A program made the position numbers and the translations under genes. Below the pieces are notes generated by a model, which was not told the origin of the DNA, did no database searches, and saw only the letters and a program-made list of their open reading frames with translations. Of a DNA stretch of 64,000 nucleotides, positions 39,901 through 54,900 are shown piece after piece. Each line of letters starts with the position of its first letter. Within the stretch, counting starts at the first letter, position 1. Origin of the DNA: Zhengitettix transpicula (taxonomy: Eukaryota; Arthropoda; Insecta; Orthoptera; Tetrigidae); assembly GCA_037074705.1 (NCBI GenBank), contig CM073596.1, positions 19,860,501 to 19,924,500 on the forward strand, in the 5' to 3' direction.

Positions 39901-42900
39901 CACAGTACCGTTTCTCCTGTTTTGAAGAATATGTATACCAATTTTTGTTGCATTCTGTCCATGCGATAAAATTTGTATAAAGAACAACGTAAATACATAC
40001 ATACATACATACAAATATACATCCTTTTTTATTATATAGATTCGATAGTTCTTTCGGAAACTTAATACGGATGTCTGAGTGACAAACTAGAAAATTCGAT
40101 TTATAAAGTGTTTTATAAATTAGAAAAATTTCTTACAGATTAGGGACACATATGAGAAGAAAAGAAAATTGAAAATCAATAAAAATATTTATTTTGAAAA
40201 TTTTGACGATTTTTGTATTAATTTAACAAATTAGGAGAGATGAAATATACAAATTTTCGGCATTTTGGAGCCAAATAATTTACTTTGGTTTTCTACGCTG
40301 TTAAAAATGACAATTTTTAGATGAGTAAGAGATGGCATACTTATAAATTGAATAATATACTTCCTCACTTCCTAAGGAAGAAAATGAAGCTGTTATGAGC
40401 AAACATTTTGTAACCTTCGGGAGTGATGTTCAAATTCTAGCGTATACTTCAGTTTTAATTAGAGTAGGAGCGAGAAAATTGTATGAGATATAAATTAATT
40501 ACGGGTTAAAGTGCTCTCTTTTTTTGGTGCTATGTTGAAGAAGTCAAACACTATTTACTTTAAGGGAAGACGATACGCGTAAACTGCGTCTGTTAAATAG
40601 CTCGTGTAACGCAATTTGGAACGGTAGCAGAGGCATTTCACGGCCCAAAGAAAACTCCTATCCCAGAATTAATTGCCACGGTAAAAAAAAAGACAAGCCC
40701 AAGGCACGAGATAATTGAATTTCTTGGTGCGAACTTCAGAGAGATATATTAACTCCCCGCAAACTAATTCGAATCACTACCAGGTACTCCTCTAAGTGCC
40801 ATGATTAAAGAAATGCGAAACTCGCAGAAGATTGGATTGAGCTTCGATTGTACTCATCTGTTAAATGTTAGGAACCAGGCTAAGACACACTGCTTGCCGT
40901 CGAGTGAAAAACCAAATTCATTTAATTGCAACATTTATACACACGACACTCGAAATACAGAATAATCAAAATTTAATTAAAGTAATATAACAGCACGAAA
41001 TCATATTTTTAGTAATGTGATAAATAATTAGCCAAATAACAGACAAAATATGTGCTAAATAAATAGAATTTATTTATCACGTATTTTTCACTTTATTTGA
41101 ATATTTATTTATCTCAATATAATTTATTTAACACGGACGTTTTATATATATTATAATTTCATGTATTTAGCCTTCATAAATATTTGTTATGTGTTCTGTT
41201 TCCAAATTTTTCTTGATAAAAATTTATTTATTCATACACAATCCTGGTGTTATTTTCGCTAGTTAATTATTTGATTGAATTTATTTATCTTACGTTTCAC
41301 ACAATATTTACCAGATATAATAATTAATTTTGCCTGAGTATTTTAAATTATTAATGAGGCTACATAAGTCAATTAAAAATTATAATTTATTTAATTAAAT
41401 TTAACATGTGGACCCTCATCAGGTTCATAATAAATTTACAAAGCTTTCATTCATGAATCATCCTACATATATTGTAATGTTTCAAACTGTGTATTTCTCT
41501 GATGTATACAAAATTATTTTCACTGGTGAAAATGTTATCGGTAGGAAAAGAGATTGTTGATAGAGCTACTTCGCTAGATTGTTGGCGCGAAGGGTCGTTT
41601 TGTTGCGTTGTTATTTTGATAAAATAAATTGAACTATAAGGATTACTCTCCGTAGTATTTATTTAACAACGGATGGGCCTGGACAACAGCGGAGATCGCC
41701 GGACGACAGCAGTGTTCAGTTTTATTTACAAACACCACAGACTCAGGGAAACGCTAAATTGATTATATATTTTTATTTAAAAAATGCATTGGCTATTTTA
41801 AGCATTTTGATACCCCAGAGGGAAAAACCCGCATTATATTCGTTAATCCATCATTTTTTTATAATCTTTAACTTTGAGCTCATATATTGTATATTATCCA
41901 TATACTTTAATAACTTTAGCGTAAAAATGATGAGGGCCCACATTCGTATTGAAACATTTTGTTAAATTAAATAAAAAATTTTAATTGGATTGTTTTTCCA
42001 CTAGTACAAAATTGATACAAAGACACGATTTACTGTATGGTAATCTTCTATCTTCTATATATATATAAATGAATTGCTGTTCGTTAGTCTCACTAAAACT
42101 CGAGAACGGCTGAACGGATTTATCTTATCTTAGTCTTGAAATGTTCGTGGAGGTCTAGGGAAGGTTTAAAAGGCGAGAAAAAATCGAATAATTTCCGGGA
42201 AAACCCTAAAAACAGCCCTTTTCTATTTCCCATACAAACGTTTTCTAAATAAAATACAAATCTACACCAGTCGAGCAATTTTCACCAAATTTCGTACACG
42301 TGTTCTTTGCAACCAGGAAACAAACACTGTCGGGGTGAGACGCGTCTTCCACCCCCAGAAGCGGGGGTGGAAATATTTAAACATACTAAAACAGCCGATA
42401 TTTGAGTCGTATAAATATTTTTAGGGGTCAAAGATATTGATAGTGTTTCTACCAATGTTATCTGAACACAATTTTCATCCCCTACGCCCTGTGAAAAGGA
42501 CACCCATCGGGTTTGGGGTGGAGATGCTTTACAGTAAAATAACGCGAATACAACCGAGATTGGAGTCAAATCAAAGGTTATGGAAGTCACTGTGTTTAGT
42601 TACGACATTCAAATTGGCATTTACCCCTCAGATGCAGGGGTAGCGGGGTGCAAATTTTGGAACATGCAAACACGGCAGATATTTGCGTTGAAGAAATATT
42701 TTTCAGAGTTAATTATAATGATTAGGTTCGAGTAGCGTTACATAAAAATTGCGCAAAAGCAGCCGAAATTGGAGTCATATCGGGGGTTATAGATAAATGA
42801 CATCTCGGGCAACGCCGGCCACCCAGCTAGTTTGAAATAAAAGTGATGGATTTCTCATGGAAACTTCACAATCCTGAACTATTCGAGGAAGATCCAGGGG

Positions 42901-45900
42901 TTATTGGAAATTATTGAGGGTCGGTTTGTGGCACGTATTATAATTATAGTAGGATCCTGGCATTGTATGCCACAGGAGTTCGTAAGGACAATCAAGTTTA
43001 ATTAATTTTAAATTTATTATTATGGCGATGGTAAATATTTAGGTGCTACATTCTCGTCCTCCCCGTAGAGTCGTCCGGTATTTTTATATTAAAAGAAAAC
43101 TTATTTGCATTTTTGTAAAAATATGATTAGTCTAGCTGCATCGCTGGTTGACTTCAATTCATGAATAAATCACCTGCATAAATCCATGGCCCGTGTCTAC
43201 GAGATCTGTAAACCGTGAGAGATGTGGAGGCCCGAGTGAGGCAAGGTAACTTCTTGGAGAAGGATCCCACCTGCCGTTGGTCGACGGATGTTGTTCCGGC
43301 ACACCTACGCCTCCGGGGTTAATAATAGCGACTGGAGCACGGGAATAGCGTTTGCTGCCTCACGCTTATCTCTTCAAAGAGATACAAGCCTCGACACAAT
43401 ACAGCCGAATCTGGAACGCCGACAGCACACGGATCGGATTGGAAACAAGCGCTTGTGGGTCGCTGCACAAGATAATCCCATTTAGATCTCCGCAGAAAGA
43501 TACTGACAAAAGCTTTGAGCGGAATACATTTACCCGCGCGATTGACAACTGGCTGTGAAGCATGACCCAAGGGACAAGTAAAGGGTAACCATGAATGAAT
43601 ATTTATTGCTGTCTACGAGCAGATCTCAGACCAAAAACTATGGAATTATTCTGCCTTGCGACTGATTCTATAAAGAAAGATCTTCAGCTCCTTCTTTCAA
43701 AATACAATATTTTTTCTCTCCCATTGAAAACGCTTATATGCTTAGTCCTCTTTTTTTTACGAGAAAACAGTTAACTTTATTTCAGATTACGAGACAGGAA
43801 ACCAATATAGTCGTCCCTTTGTAGCTATTTAAATTAGATACATACACGTAAGTTTTATACGTCTTGTAAATATTATCTAAAAAATGTAAGATCAACACAA
43901 TTGAATCAAGTAATAAATTAACCAAAAGCTGACCAGGATTAGGTCTGAAAAAATAAATACAATACTACGTTTCTGAAATCTTTGTTGCTTTCCTCACGTG
44001 TGGAATTAAAATTAGTACTTTTCAAAAAACGTTTAGCATAATTTCAGCGCTATAAACATAAAAAAGAAAATAGTTTAATTTTAAAAGACCAACATTCATT
44101 GTTGAACTTCAATGTGCCAGTTTAAAAATTAATGACACCGATTTACATTTAAAGTATTTTTTTTTCTGGAATGACACACAAATGTTTGCAATTTTCTAGT
44201 TCTAATAAAACATTTTCATATTTATTTGTCCAAGGATGAATCAGATACAATTGTCATTCTTCTTAACAACTATTTTAAATTTTTATCTCTTTCTAATTAA
44301 AATTTGCTACACCTGTGAAATCAAAACTGAAGGATACCAAATCCAGTATCCCATAAACAGATTTTTATTTTCAGTTTTTTATAGTGACAAAACTCCAATC
44401 CTGTACTAAATGGAAGTCCTTAAAGAGAAAGCAACTTTTTAACTGATACTATCATAAATTGGATGATTTAACGTCTGTTCCAATTAAATAAAAATATGTA
44501 ACGTGACCATAATTACAGACCATAAACAAATAACTGTAAAATGTTTAATTATTTGTAACTTTTCGAACAATCATGTTATTTATTTATTTTATTGTAAAAA
44601 TGGAGTTTTAAGTTATATGGGACACACAGAAAGGACTTAGATCACCATTTATATAATATAAACCCAATTTAAGACTTAATATTTATAAATATAGCTTTAT
44701 CTCGAAACATAGTTTTGTATTTAATTTCGACAACACAGCAGTCTGAGTACCAAAAAAATAATTATTTCTTAAATTCTACATTATAAACAATCGTAACACT
44801 AATAACAACAAACATGATACTGAATGTCGTAACAGTATGTACGATCTTTGAATTTTTCACATTCATTTTAAATGTTTAGCATTAATTGTTCAATTGAAAT
44901 AAACTGTGACATCATTAGTTCTTATCTCTATTTTCTGTCCATAAATTTTAAACCTACACAGTTAAATTCCTAAAATTAAAAAAAACCTAATATTAATAAC
45001 AACGAATGTTTCTCGGATTTCCGACTAGGGTAAAGGAGTATTTATTCTATTAGGCTTTAAAGAGAAGCAGGTTGAAAAATCCGAGAAAAATTCTTCAATT
45101 TGTAATTTTTCCAGTTCATATTGATTGGCGTAAAAATAATCTATCTTAGGTGCGACGATTCTATATTTAAATTGAATTAAGTTATTTCCAGGCAAATTAA
45201 ACTATTTCGCGGAATATTTGTTTTGTTAGTATATTTTCCTGAGATTAATTCGATTTTCTGCATAGTAAATGTCATCACAACCAGGTTAATTAGTCTCCTA
45301 ACGACTAATATTCAATGGAAACGTAAAATATAATTAACAGTACATTCGAAATTTAAATGAAATAAATTATTACAACAATGTTTAACTAATTATGGTCGAT
45401 AATTGATTAACTAATTGACAATCTAAGGAAACACACAACAAGCCGGAAGGTTTAATAATATTGGTATAGACATGTGTCAGTATTCTGACAATACGCATAT
45501 AATGTAAAGACAAATAATTTTCCACGGTTAGTTTTAAAAGTTGAAAAAATTTAGCAAACTAATCAAGAATGACTCTATTTTTTTCATTGTGAAGCTCAGC
45601 TGCAAATAACACGAAGTGTGTAAGTAAAAATTATAAAAAATTAATACTTATTTCTATATAAATATAAGAATAATATAAGAGCAAGGACATAAAATACAAT
45701 TTAATATTTAATGTGTTTTAGGAACGTTATCGAGAATTGGGAAACAAAAATTTTAATGTCTCAGCTAATGGAGAAATTGAACAATTTACTGCGTATTTGT
45801 ATAAACATTATCTAGTTTAGGCACGAGAGAGAACTAAACGTTCCTAGAAAAAAAATCTTGTTATCAATGAATTCTGCAAGTCATTTTTCTTCCACTCTAT

Positions 45901-48900
45901 TCTAGCCTTGGTCCGGCGTAAAGGTATGGGGAAATTGAATTTATAAATAATTTCTTTATCATTTCTCTTTGTCCTTTTATTATTTAGTTTAACTAGAGTG
46001 TTCTCTGCATCCTTGATCTATTTTATACATCAAATTAGCCAAGAATATTGAATAGTTCGGCATTGGAAATAACAATTTCACATACTGTGAAGAAAATAAG
46101 CCGCGTTTAATAAACTGAAAATCATTTTATTAAAATTGTCCGGGACGTTTAGAAACGAATTTTAGTTATTCCTTTCTTGCCCTTCTTTAAACCCTATGAC
46201 CATTTGAACTTTTTCAACTCTTTTCAAACAAATAAAGTTACCTCGACGTCAGTCACAGAAGTTAGCTGGTGGAAATAATTAACAAAAGTTTGTGAACGCT
46301 GCTCTCGGTCATAATAATCGTCCAAGACTAGTCAACTTACAATCTACACTCAGAAAACGAAGTTTGTGATACATTGAAAAAAATTAAATTCACCTATAAT
46401 AACAAGTGACATCCAATAATTAGAAACTGTTAGCCATCAAGTATTTAAGTAGCATGCTAACGAAATTAAAAATAAATCAAGGCAAAAGATAGCCAAGAGT
46501 TTCATTGTTAACAAGCAAAATGAATAAGTTCCGTGTTTTGATAAGAAAAATGGTCACTCCACAACAAGGAAAGAAAGCTCTGAAATATGGACATGGAGAA
46601 CGACGGAAAAAATTATGATCGATGGGCTGGGTAACAAATGACGAGGTATGAAGGAGAGTAGATAGATGGGATGGGATGGGATCTATATTGAGAACATAGT
46701 TTCTAAGGAAATAGAACTGGATCGGACATTTTCTGAAAAAGAGCTGCTTGTAACATAACGTTATTTGAGCATATATAAATATAAAGAATTGTTTAAAATC
46801 CAAATTGACGGAAAAAAAATTTGGACTATAAAAAACGAATCTTATGAAAACTCAGATAAATTGAGAGATTAAATTTTAAGAACAAGTCATTGCTCGTGTA
46901 GTATAACATAATAATAATAAAATTATCATTAATTTGACTATTAATGTGATAAATCTGTGACGGAGACTTTTTATTAGAAACGAAATATTTGAAATTACAT
47001 TTATCAACGTGGGTAAAATCAAGTAAAACAAACGAAAGGGAGAAATTACGTTTGTAGCTGTGCTGCGGGTTTGCGTTGAAGCAGGAGAATACTTGATATG
47101 ATAATAAAAGCCTTTAAATCTTCCTGTGCTTGAAATTGCAAGTATCGAAGATCAATATTCACTTTCGAAGGTGGCAGAAAATTCATATATGCCAGAGCAA
47201 ATATTAACTTATGTGCGATGTGTGCGCTTGTAAACCCATTATTAACACTAATCAAAAAATATCTCTTTTTGCAGGTTTGGGGGAATTCAATCGTGGTGGA
47301 AGCCTTTTGTAAAATATTTTCAAATGTTAAGAATTGGGGGGAAAGGCATGTCAATAAAGAGCTTTGGTGGAACGTATGCCAGGAATTTATGTGGCTTTGT
47401 GCGATGACTGTTATGGTGAAGTAAAATGACATCCATAAATAATAATCTGACAAAGCCTTTTCTAAAGAATTGACAACGGTACTCTTCCTAAAAAGATATT
47501 TTTCTTTCCTCTCAGTTGAAGCCACGTACGTTTTCTTCGACTGATTCCTTTTAATTAGTTATAAAACAGAAAATAAAGTATATTTGAAAGTGAAAAAAAT
47601 CTTCTCAACCCCGTAAGAACTGACGTACTCACAGGAGGATTAAAGCTGATAACTAAAAACATTTTATGCTATTAGATAGGCGGGAATTAAATATTTTAAA
47701 CATAAAAATTGATTATAAATGACACCAAGTTTTGAAATATTCACTTGTTATCATAACAATGCACATTAACTTAATTTTTACGTCAATCCTATATTTTAAT
47801 TTATAAACAATTTAAGTATCATTTCAGTCTCAATCTAAATAATCAAGACTGAAAAAAATATTCTATTCAAAGTGTTGTTGGGAACAATGGTAGATTTCTA
47901 ATTAAAAATTTATATAAAAAAATGATTGATAATCTCTGTGAATAATAACAAGTCTGTTAATTTCTGGTTAAATATATATAATATTATGCATGGCATTTAA
48001 TCTATGCAGAAGAAGCTTCGGAAGACATTAGAGATTTCTTAATCAGGGGAAGAAAATTAAGCCCCATAAAATATGTGAACGATCTAGTGTTGTTAGCTAA
48101 GCAAATAATATGAATGAAAAAGAATGATTAATTTACTTGTGAACCAGGTAGAGTATATATAATGTATGGGGTCAAATATACCAAATCAAAATTTATAAGA
48201 ATAAATCTTTTCTTAAGAAGGTAGAAATACAAGCTGTGAGTTACTAAGTTTTTACTGAAACCTGCTAACCAATTATATTTATTGCATCGAATAAATTAGA
48301 GCAATCATAGCAACGGCCTAGAAAGCTTTCGAAATATGAGGATTATTCCAAAGAAGAAAATTATGTCATTCTCCTTCATGACTCAGCTTATCGACGTTTT
48401 GAGGGAAAGCAGAAAATATTCGATTTTATTAGAAAATTCTGAAGATGGATTTAATAAAAAGACAAATTTTTATAATAAGTCCTTGAACGTATCCTAATAA
48501 AAATAATTCATCACAATATTTGAAGTGGAAGGATAAACCAAATAAGGCTTTGCTTTACAGAACTGATGAATTTTTCTCATTCTGATGATTTTATTATAGT
48601 CTGATTATTGGATACTTCAGCATGCCGAAAAAGAATAGGATTTATACTGAGGCCGTCAAACGATTGAGTTCATAATATCGGTAGTTTGAGCGTGCGAAAT
48701 GTGCCGTCATAAGGACAAACTCAAATAAGCCAGAGCCTGAACATGTTTGTCCAAGAGAGAGATGCGAAAATAAACTGCTCGGCTAGACTTAAGTGTTTGT
48801 GCCTCGTGGAGCTCCGCCAACTTATTATACCGATGTTTGTTGGCTTTATGGAGTGGAGAGAGAAAGATGCCAATATAACACAGCTACAGCTTCAAACAAG

Positions 48901-51900
48901 GATTGTGAGCGATGGTTGCGCGGAAATCATGTGAAATATTGCCGCGTTGCGAGCTACAAAGTCAAATTCCGATTTGTCGAGGTACAGAGAACAGTCTCGT
49001 TACCTATTGACAGTAAGGTTCCGCTCCGGCAGAAGCTGAACCTTGACAAGTTACATAACATTCTTCTCTTTTACAGATAATCCAGTTATGTGATATTATC
49101 CCGAGCCAGTGATCGTGATCAAATTCAATGTAAGAATTTCTATAACATATCTTTGGAGAAGTTAGACTTCTAACTGAAAAGGAACGAAAGTCATGTTTTG
49201 AAAATTTAGGGTCTTCTTTTTAATTATCCAACTGACTGTAAAATTGATACATGTAAGACACAGATGAAGAAAATAGACTAACAAAAGTTTATAATTTCTG
49301 GTACTCCATTTCCTACCACAAGCTACATGATTAAATTATTACCTTTGTTTCACATGGCTTCAAATTCTACTAATTTTAAAATTGAAAAAAATCTCAATTT
49401 TAAAATATAATATAACTGTTGATGTCCTTAAAAATAACGTTCAATATAAATTTATAATTTCTTCACATAAAAATTTATTATATAAACCTTTCGTCCTAAA
49501 ATCAGGACCACTTCAGGTAATGACGCTGAATAATTTTGGAAAACATTAAAAGTAAATGATAGTTTATTTACATTTTTATATGATGGGTTAAAACATAAAA
49601 TAAAAACTAAATGTCAATTGCAGTGATTAAAATAATGTAACTTACATTCAATAATAAATATATCTAATCAAAAATACTACTCCAAGATTCATAAATCCCA
49701 ACAAAATATTTGATTTTAAATTTTTATGGGAAATTTTAGGAATGTATGCGAACAAGAACGATGCTGAAATATCGTCAAGATAGAAACACTTAAATTGTAC
49801 ATAAACGTCGATAATTTAACAGTTTGTTTAAAAGTGATCCAATTTGTTGTTTGTATTTACCTAAAAAGGAGCTAATTTTAGGACAAAACGTTGTTTAGAT
49901 AATAATTTTTTTAAGAAGAACTTGTAATATAATATTAATTTTTTTCTGCCTTATTATAATTATAATTCCTTCATACATTAAGGAATACGAAAACGGTCTA
50001 ATTTTATTTTATTTCGTTGTCTCTCTGAATTTCTTCGCTTTTCACTAATAAAGGTGGGACCGATTGAGCTGAAATTTTATTCCGTGTTATAAACGCAATA
50101 AAAAAAGGTACATAAATCATCTTGATACAAAACCCAAAATCTGATTTTAACTCGTTCTTTCACTGAAGTATATGATGAACGGACTTTCTCTTTGAGGTTC
50201 TTTTAAATTATCGATCATTTTTAAAAAAGTTATAGATTATAATTCAAGATGACGGCTTAAAAAATAGGCGACTTTAACTGTGAAAGATACTGAAACGAAA
50301 ATTTATGTTCGGTGAATCAACTGACATAAACTACCTTTACCTGGGTTTATATCCTTTCCCACTTTTTACAATGTTCAGAATACTGCTCTTTTTAATTGTA
50401 GTTCTTGCTTATTCTCTAAAAATACGGAACGCAACACACGCGTTCCCGTTCGTGTCTCAAGTTATATGAACAGGTATATGCCGCCCATTATTACTGGTTA
50501 AATCGATAAATTTTCAATACTTAATCGTTTACCATCGTATAGAGATCAGATAATTGACACATTATTATATTATATTGATAAATTCAACCTATTGTTCGCT
50601 TGTGAAGGAATAACGATATTCACAATATAAAGTGTGCATTGGAAGACTAGAGAATATAATCCCGCATAATTGAAAGAAATACCAGTATTCAAAGTCTTTT
50701 GACGTGTTGTGGTTCTGTAGGTATTTAAACACACAAACAAACACATATTAGTTTTCTTTAACTGGGGTAAATATATCGTGTGCAAAGACACGGTAAACAT
50801 TTGCGTGTGAAATGGCACTGTATAGCTTCTCTTACTGCAGCTTTGTCAGAGTAAATATGACTGCCTTGGTTAAGTACACACGACTAAGACAATGCTAATA
50901 CGAACTACAACAGCAAGGTACAAGCCTATTCCAGTTAGCATTTCCCTCGGACTTAACGATAATGTATTATCATTTTGTCAATTAAAATGCCAGAGTGAGA
51001 ATTTAAAAATTCTTCCACAATTATGACAAGCACGTGGCATTTTGAGGAACGGTAAGAAATATTTTAAAAATTAATATTATATTACAAGTTCTTTTTAAAA
51101 AATTTATTATCTAAACAACGTTTTGTCCTAAAATTAGCTCCGTTTTAGGTAAATACAAACAATAAATTGGATCACTTTAAAACAAACTGTTAAATTATCG
51201 ACGTTTATGTACAATTTAAGTGTTTCTATCTTGACGATATTTCTGCATCGTTCTTGTTCGCATACATTCCTAAAATTTCCCATAAAAATTTAAAATCAAA
51301 CATTTTGTTGGGATTTTTAATTAGATATATTTATTATTGAATGTAAGTTACATTATTTGTATTTTAATCTCTGCAATTGATATTTAATTTTTATTTTATG
51401 TTTTAACCCATCATATAAAACTGTAAATAATAAAATATTTTCTGTTGAAAATAACATGGTTATAAAGTAGAAGTTATTTGAAATTTTACAAAACTCAACA
51501 CAATTATTACTATTACTAAATTATAGATTTTATCAAAGAAACACATTATATAAATTAAGATGATTGTCAAGTTAATAGTTGCTTGATTTAGGACTTCCAA
51601 AAAAGTTGCAATATATGTGTAATGCCTGAGGAGCTACTCTTTCGTGTTAATAGTCTACAAAACTGTCCATTAGCTTTTAGTGATCTTATTTGAGGCTTTT
51701 CTTGCATTTTTAATTGTTTCCAGTTTAGTTTTTACACTATAAAGTTGCCGTAACAAAGGTTCGTGCTAAATTACGCGCCGGCCTACCATCACTACAACTA
51801 CAGGGAAGTGGATCATCTTTACGATTATTATTCTCGCGACTGGTCAGGATGTGTGTTTGTGGCTTATATGTAGGTCTCAAGCTGTCTCTCTTCTGAATAT

Positions 51901-54900
51901 CGTAAAGAACAATCAATTTTCTCATAGCGGTTTCCCTTTAACGATTAACTATTTGAAAGACTAATCACTTTCTATCGTCTGCTTACTATATGCACCTTCC
52001 TGTTTCCCCTCCCAACTATTTTTTGATATTTGTATTGCCTGTACAATCTCAACTATCTCTCTGTTCTATTTTCTTCGTTTTATGGCTTCTTTGTTTTCCA
52101 CTACACAATTCTTTTGTTGTTACATATTGGGCACCACACTACGTCACCGTAACTATCCTATCTGTTTAATACCACGGTAACTGCAGAAAACTCCAAATAT
52201 CTGACTTAAGATTCGGGTGACCATCAAAAAACTTCTACGAAGATTTCTTTGCCGAGTTTCCAAGCAAATGATAAACTTCGGCGATGAACTTGATTGGCCT
52301 CGTTAATCGCTTTATTTCCCCGCTTGTCCTTTCACGAGTCAGTCGCTCGATCCAATGAACCATATATACGCACACAGAATTCAAATGTAGTAATAAATTT
52401 CAATTAGCACATTGATTATTACATGACGTCGACGGTCACAATACGGAGCCGTATAATGGCGGTACAGAATCGTCTTGAGCTCAAACTCGATTCACAGCTC
52501 TAGTCCGAACAATGTGTCAGTAAAATATGCATTAGCCAGTAATTGTATCAGCTGCTGGAATGCCACGTTTAATTACGATGCGGTGGAGTGCCTGGCGCTT
52601 TACTTGTCCCCAACAAAACTGCAGGGGAACAATCCGCTTGCAATATACGTCCACAATTGGGGAGAATATAACCGATAATAGCTTCAAATAGATCATTTTA
52701 CAACTCCAAAATGTAATCCATCGGCTCTTTCCGATTCTGAAAATGGGAACAATTAATAAAGCGTAATTATGAAATGGATCAGATTGTCACGATACTAACT
52801 ACATCGCGGGAACTAGCCGTGATCGGTTCTTCTAATTTAAAACAGACTATAGTTATTTCCTTTATTGTTGATTTCATTTCTGTTATTTTCATTACTGTAT
52901 TCATTGTTGATCTTTGATCTCCATTCGTTATAATTGCTATTCAATAGACAATAGAATATCCAACTAACACTTTCAAGAATGATATCACAGAAATATAAAG
53001 AATTTAATAAAAAAATAAAAATGGTAACTTACAATAAAATTTCTTGAATCCTAATGAATACAATATAGTTTGGTATAAATGACAACTAATTAAGTGGGCG
53101 GAGCCCAACATTTCTGGAAATAATGCGAAAATCTTGCTTCGTAGCATCAAAGGAACTGGACGTGTTGAATACTGGAGAAAAAAAATGTAAGTCGATTAGA
53201 AATTTGGCACAGCTGTAAACTGCTATTTCGAGTGTCAGTTCGTAAGTGGCTGATGGACAGAGGTCGACACTGATACCGTATTGACGATCTGTCTGCCAAC
53301 AAAACACGACATTCGCTCCACCGTATCCTCAGGCTTTAGTTTCCTTTGATAAGTTTTAATCTCGGATATATAATGATAACTACAGTTTTAAAACAGATTA
53401 ATAACAGATCTTGCATGTGAAATATCATAAAGTAAATCACTTTGCGTAAAATTGTCAGGAAAAAATTATCTGATATTAAGAAGAAATTATAGATGATTAT
53501 TTAAATCTGTTTTGAAAACAACTCAGCATGAAATTGCCACGTGATTCTGTTTTAATCGTTGCAAACAGATTTACTTATTTGCATAGTCAATAGAGCAAAA
53601 TTGAACGCGCCAATACGGAATAATTCGGTTCATAATCTACCCGAATAAAATGAAATGACGTTCACATTTACGGAGGATGTTTGTCACACAATATGTGTCC
53701 ATTGTTTCGTTACAAACAGTTTTCTGACCAAAAGTAATGAGCTATTTTTCTGCGTTTCCATCTGCGAGAAATAAAGTTGTAATGATACATAAATATAGCA
53801 TCAATAATTTAATATATTCAGGAGAAACGTAAAATATTTCATTTTATCGTGCAATACTATTCGTGAGGTTTGGTATTGGCAATAAAACGAGTTACAGCTG
53901 AAAGAACGGCGATGCGTTACGGATTTTACTGCAACCAGATAAGGACGTTTACGTTCGAATCGCTTTAGGACGTCTGAATAGATTCTTCGTTTAAAGATAA
54001 TATTAAGAGAATTTTACGGAGATTTTTCCCTTAATCGTGGAATACACATTACGCAATTATCATTCATCAATAGCGAATGATTTGGGTAACAATGTTGTTA
54101 TCCGTCTGCATTAAATAATTTAATTTATTTTTATACATATCCTAACCTCATGGTTATCTTAAAATGTACAAATAAGATAAATGTAACTTTCAATTATTTT
54201 CTATTTGCCACCTCCTCACTCATTGTGGTAGATGAACAACTTAACAGGCAAGTTGAATGTTATAATTAAACACAGCGACACACAACCACGAATTAGATTA
54301 CAGTGTCGGTTGTTTCTGCTTTATTTTTATGTAACGCCCCACCCACCCCTACCCCTAAGGGTGCTCCCCTCACATGTCGAAACGGCAAGCACACACAAAA
54401 AATATGGAGAAACTCTACATTTCTGTTTCTTACTCGTTTTAGCTTCGTTTGATCACATTGGGACGATTCTTCCGTTTTCTTGTTACAGAATAGTTACTGC
54501 TGAAGCCGGGGCACACTTACTCGTCGTAATCGAGCTCATGTTCACAAATCCTTTGACGGCCTTCGGAGCAATCTCAGAGGAGATTCCATGGCGAGCGAAT
54601 ATCGGGGGCACGGCTTCCATTTTAGTGTCGACCTAACGGCGAGACTCCCATAAAGTGAAGCCGTCTGGACCATTCCTCTGGCATTCTCTTTCCATATTGC
54701 AGGTAACACTACGCTCGCAGAGAGCCCCAGGATTAACTATTAAAAAAGCGGCAATCCCGTCCCCAGGTGCTATTCGAATCTTTACGACCGTGTATATCTC
54801 CGTTCAGGAAGTTATTAAACGCGGCACCAGAATATTAAACCTCTTTGTTTACCGAAAAAATGAACTCAAGTATATGATTGCAAGAATACTTATTTTTTAG

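Noticed and set aside
47046..47525. 159-codon open frame on the minus strand
   Set aside because: No recognisable domain, AT-biased composition, no splice or codon-usage support; chance frame in an intron.
54232..54636. 134-codon open frame on the plus strand
   Set aside because: No family motif; sits in a locally GC-richer island where long frames arise by chance.
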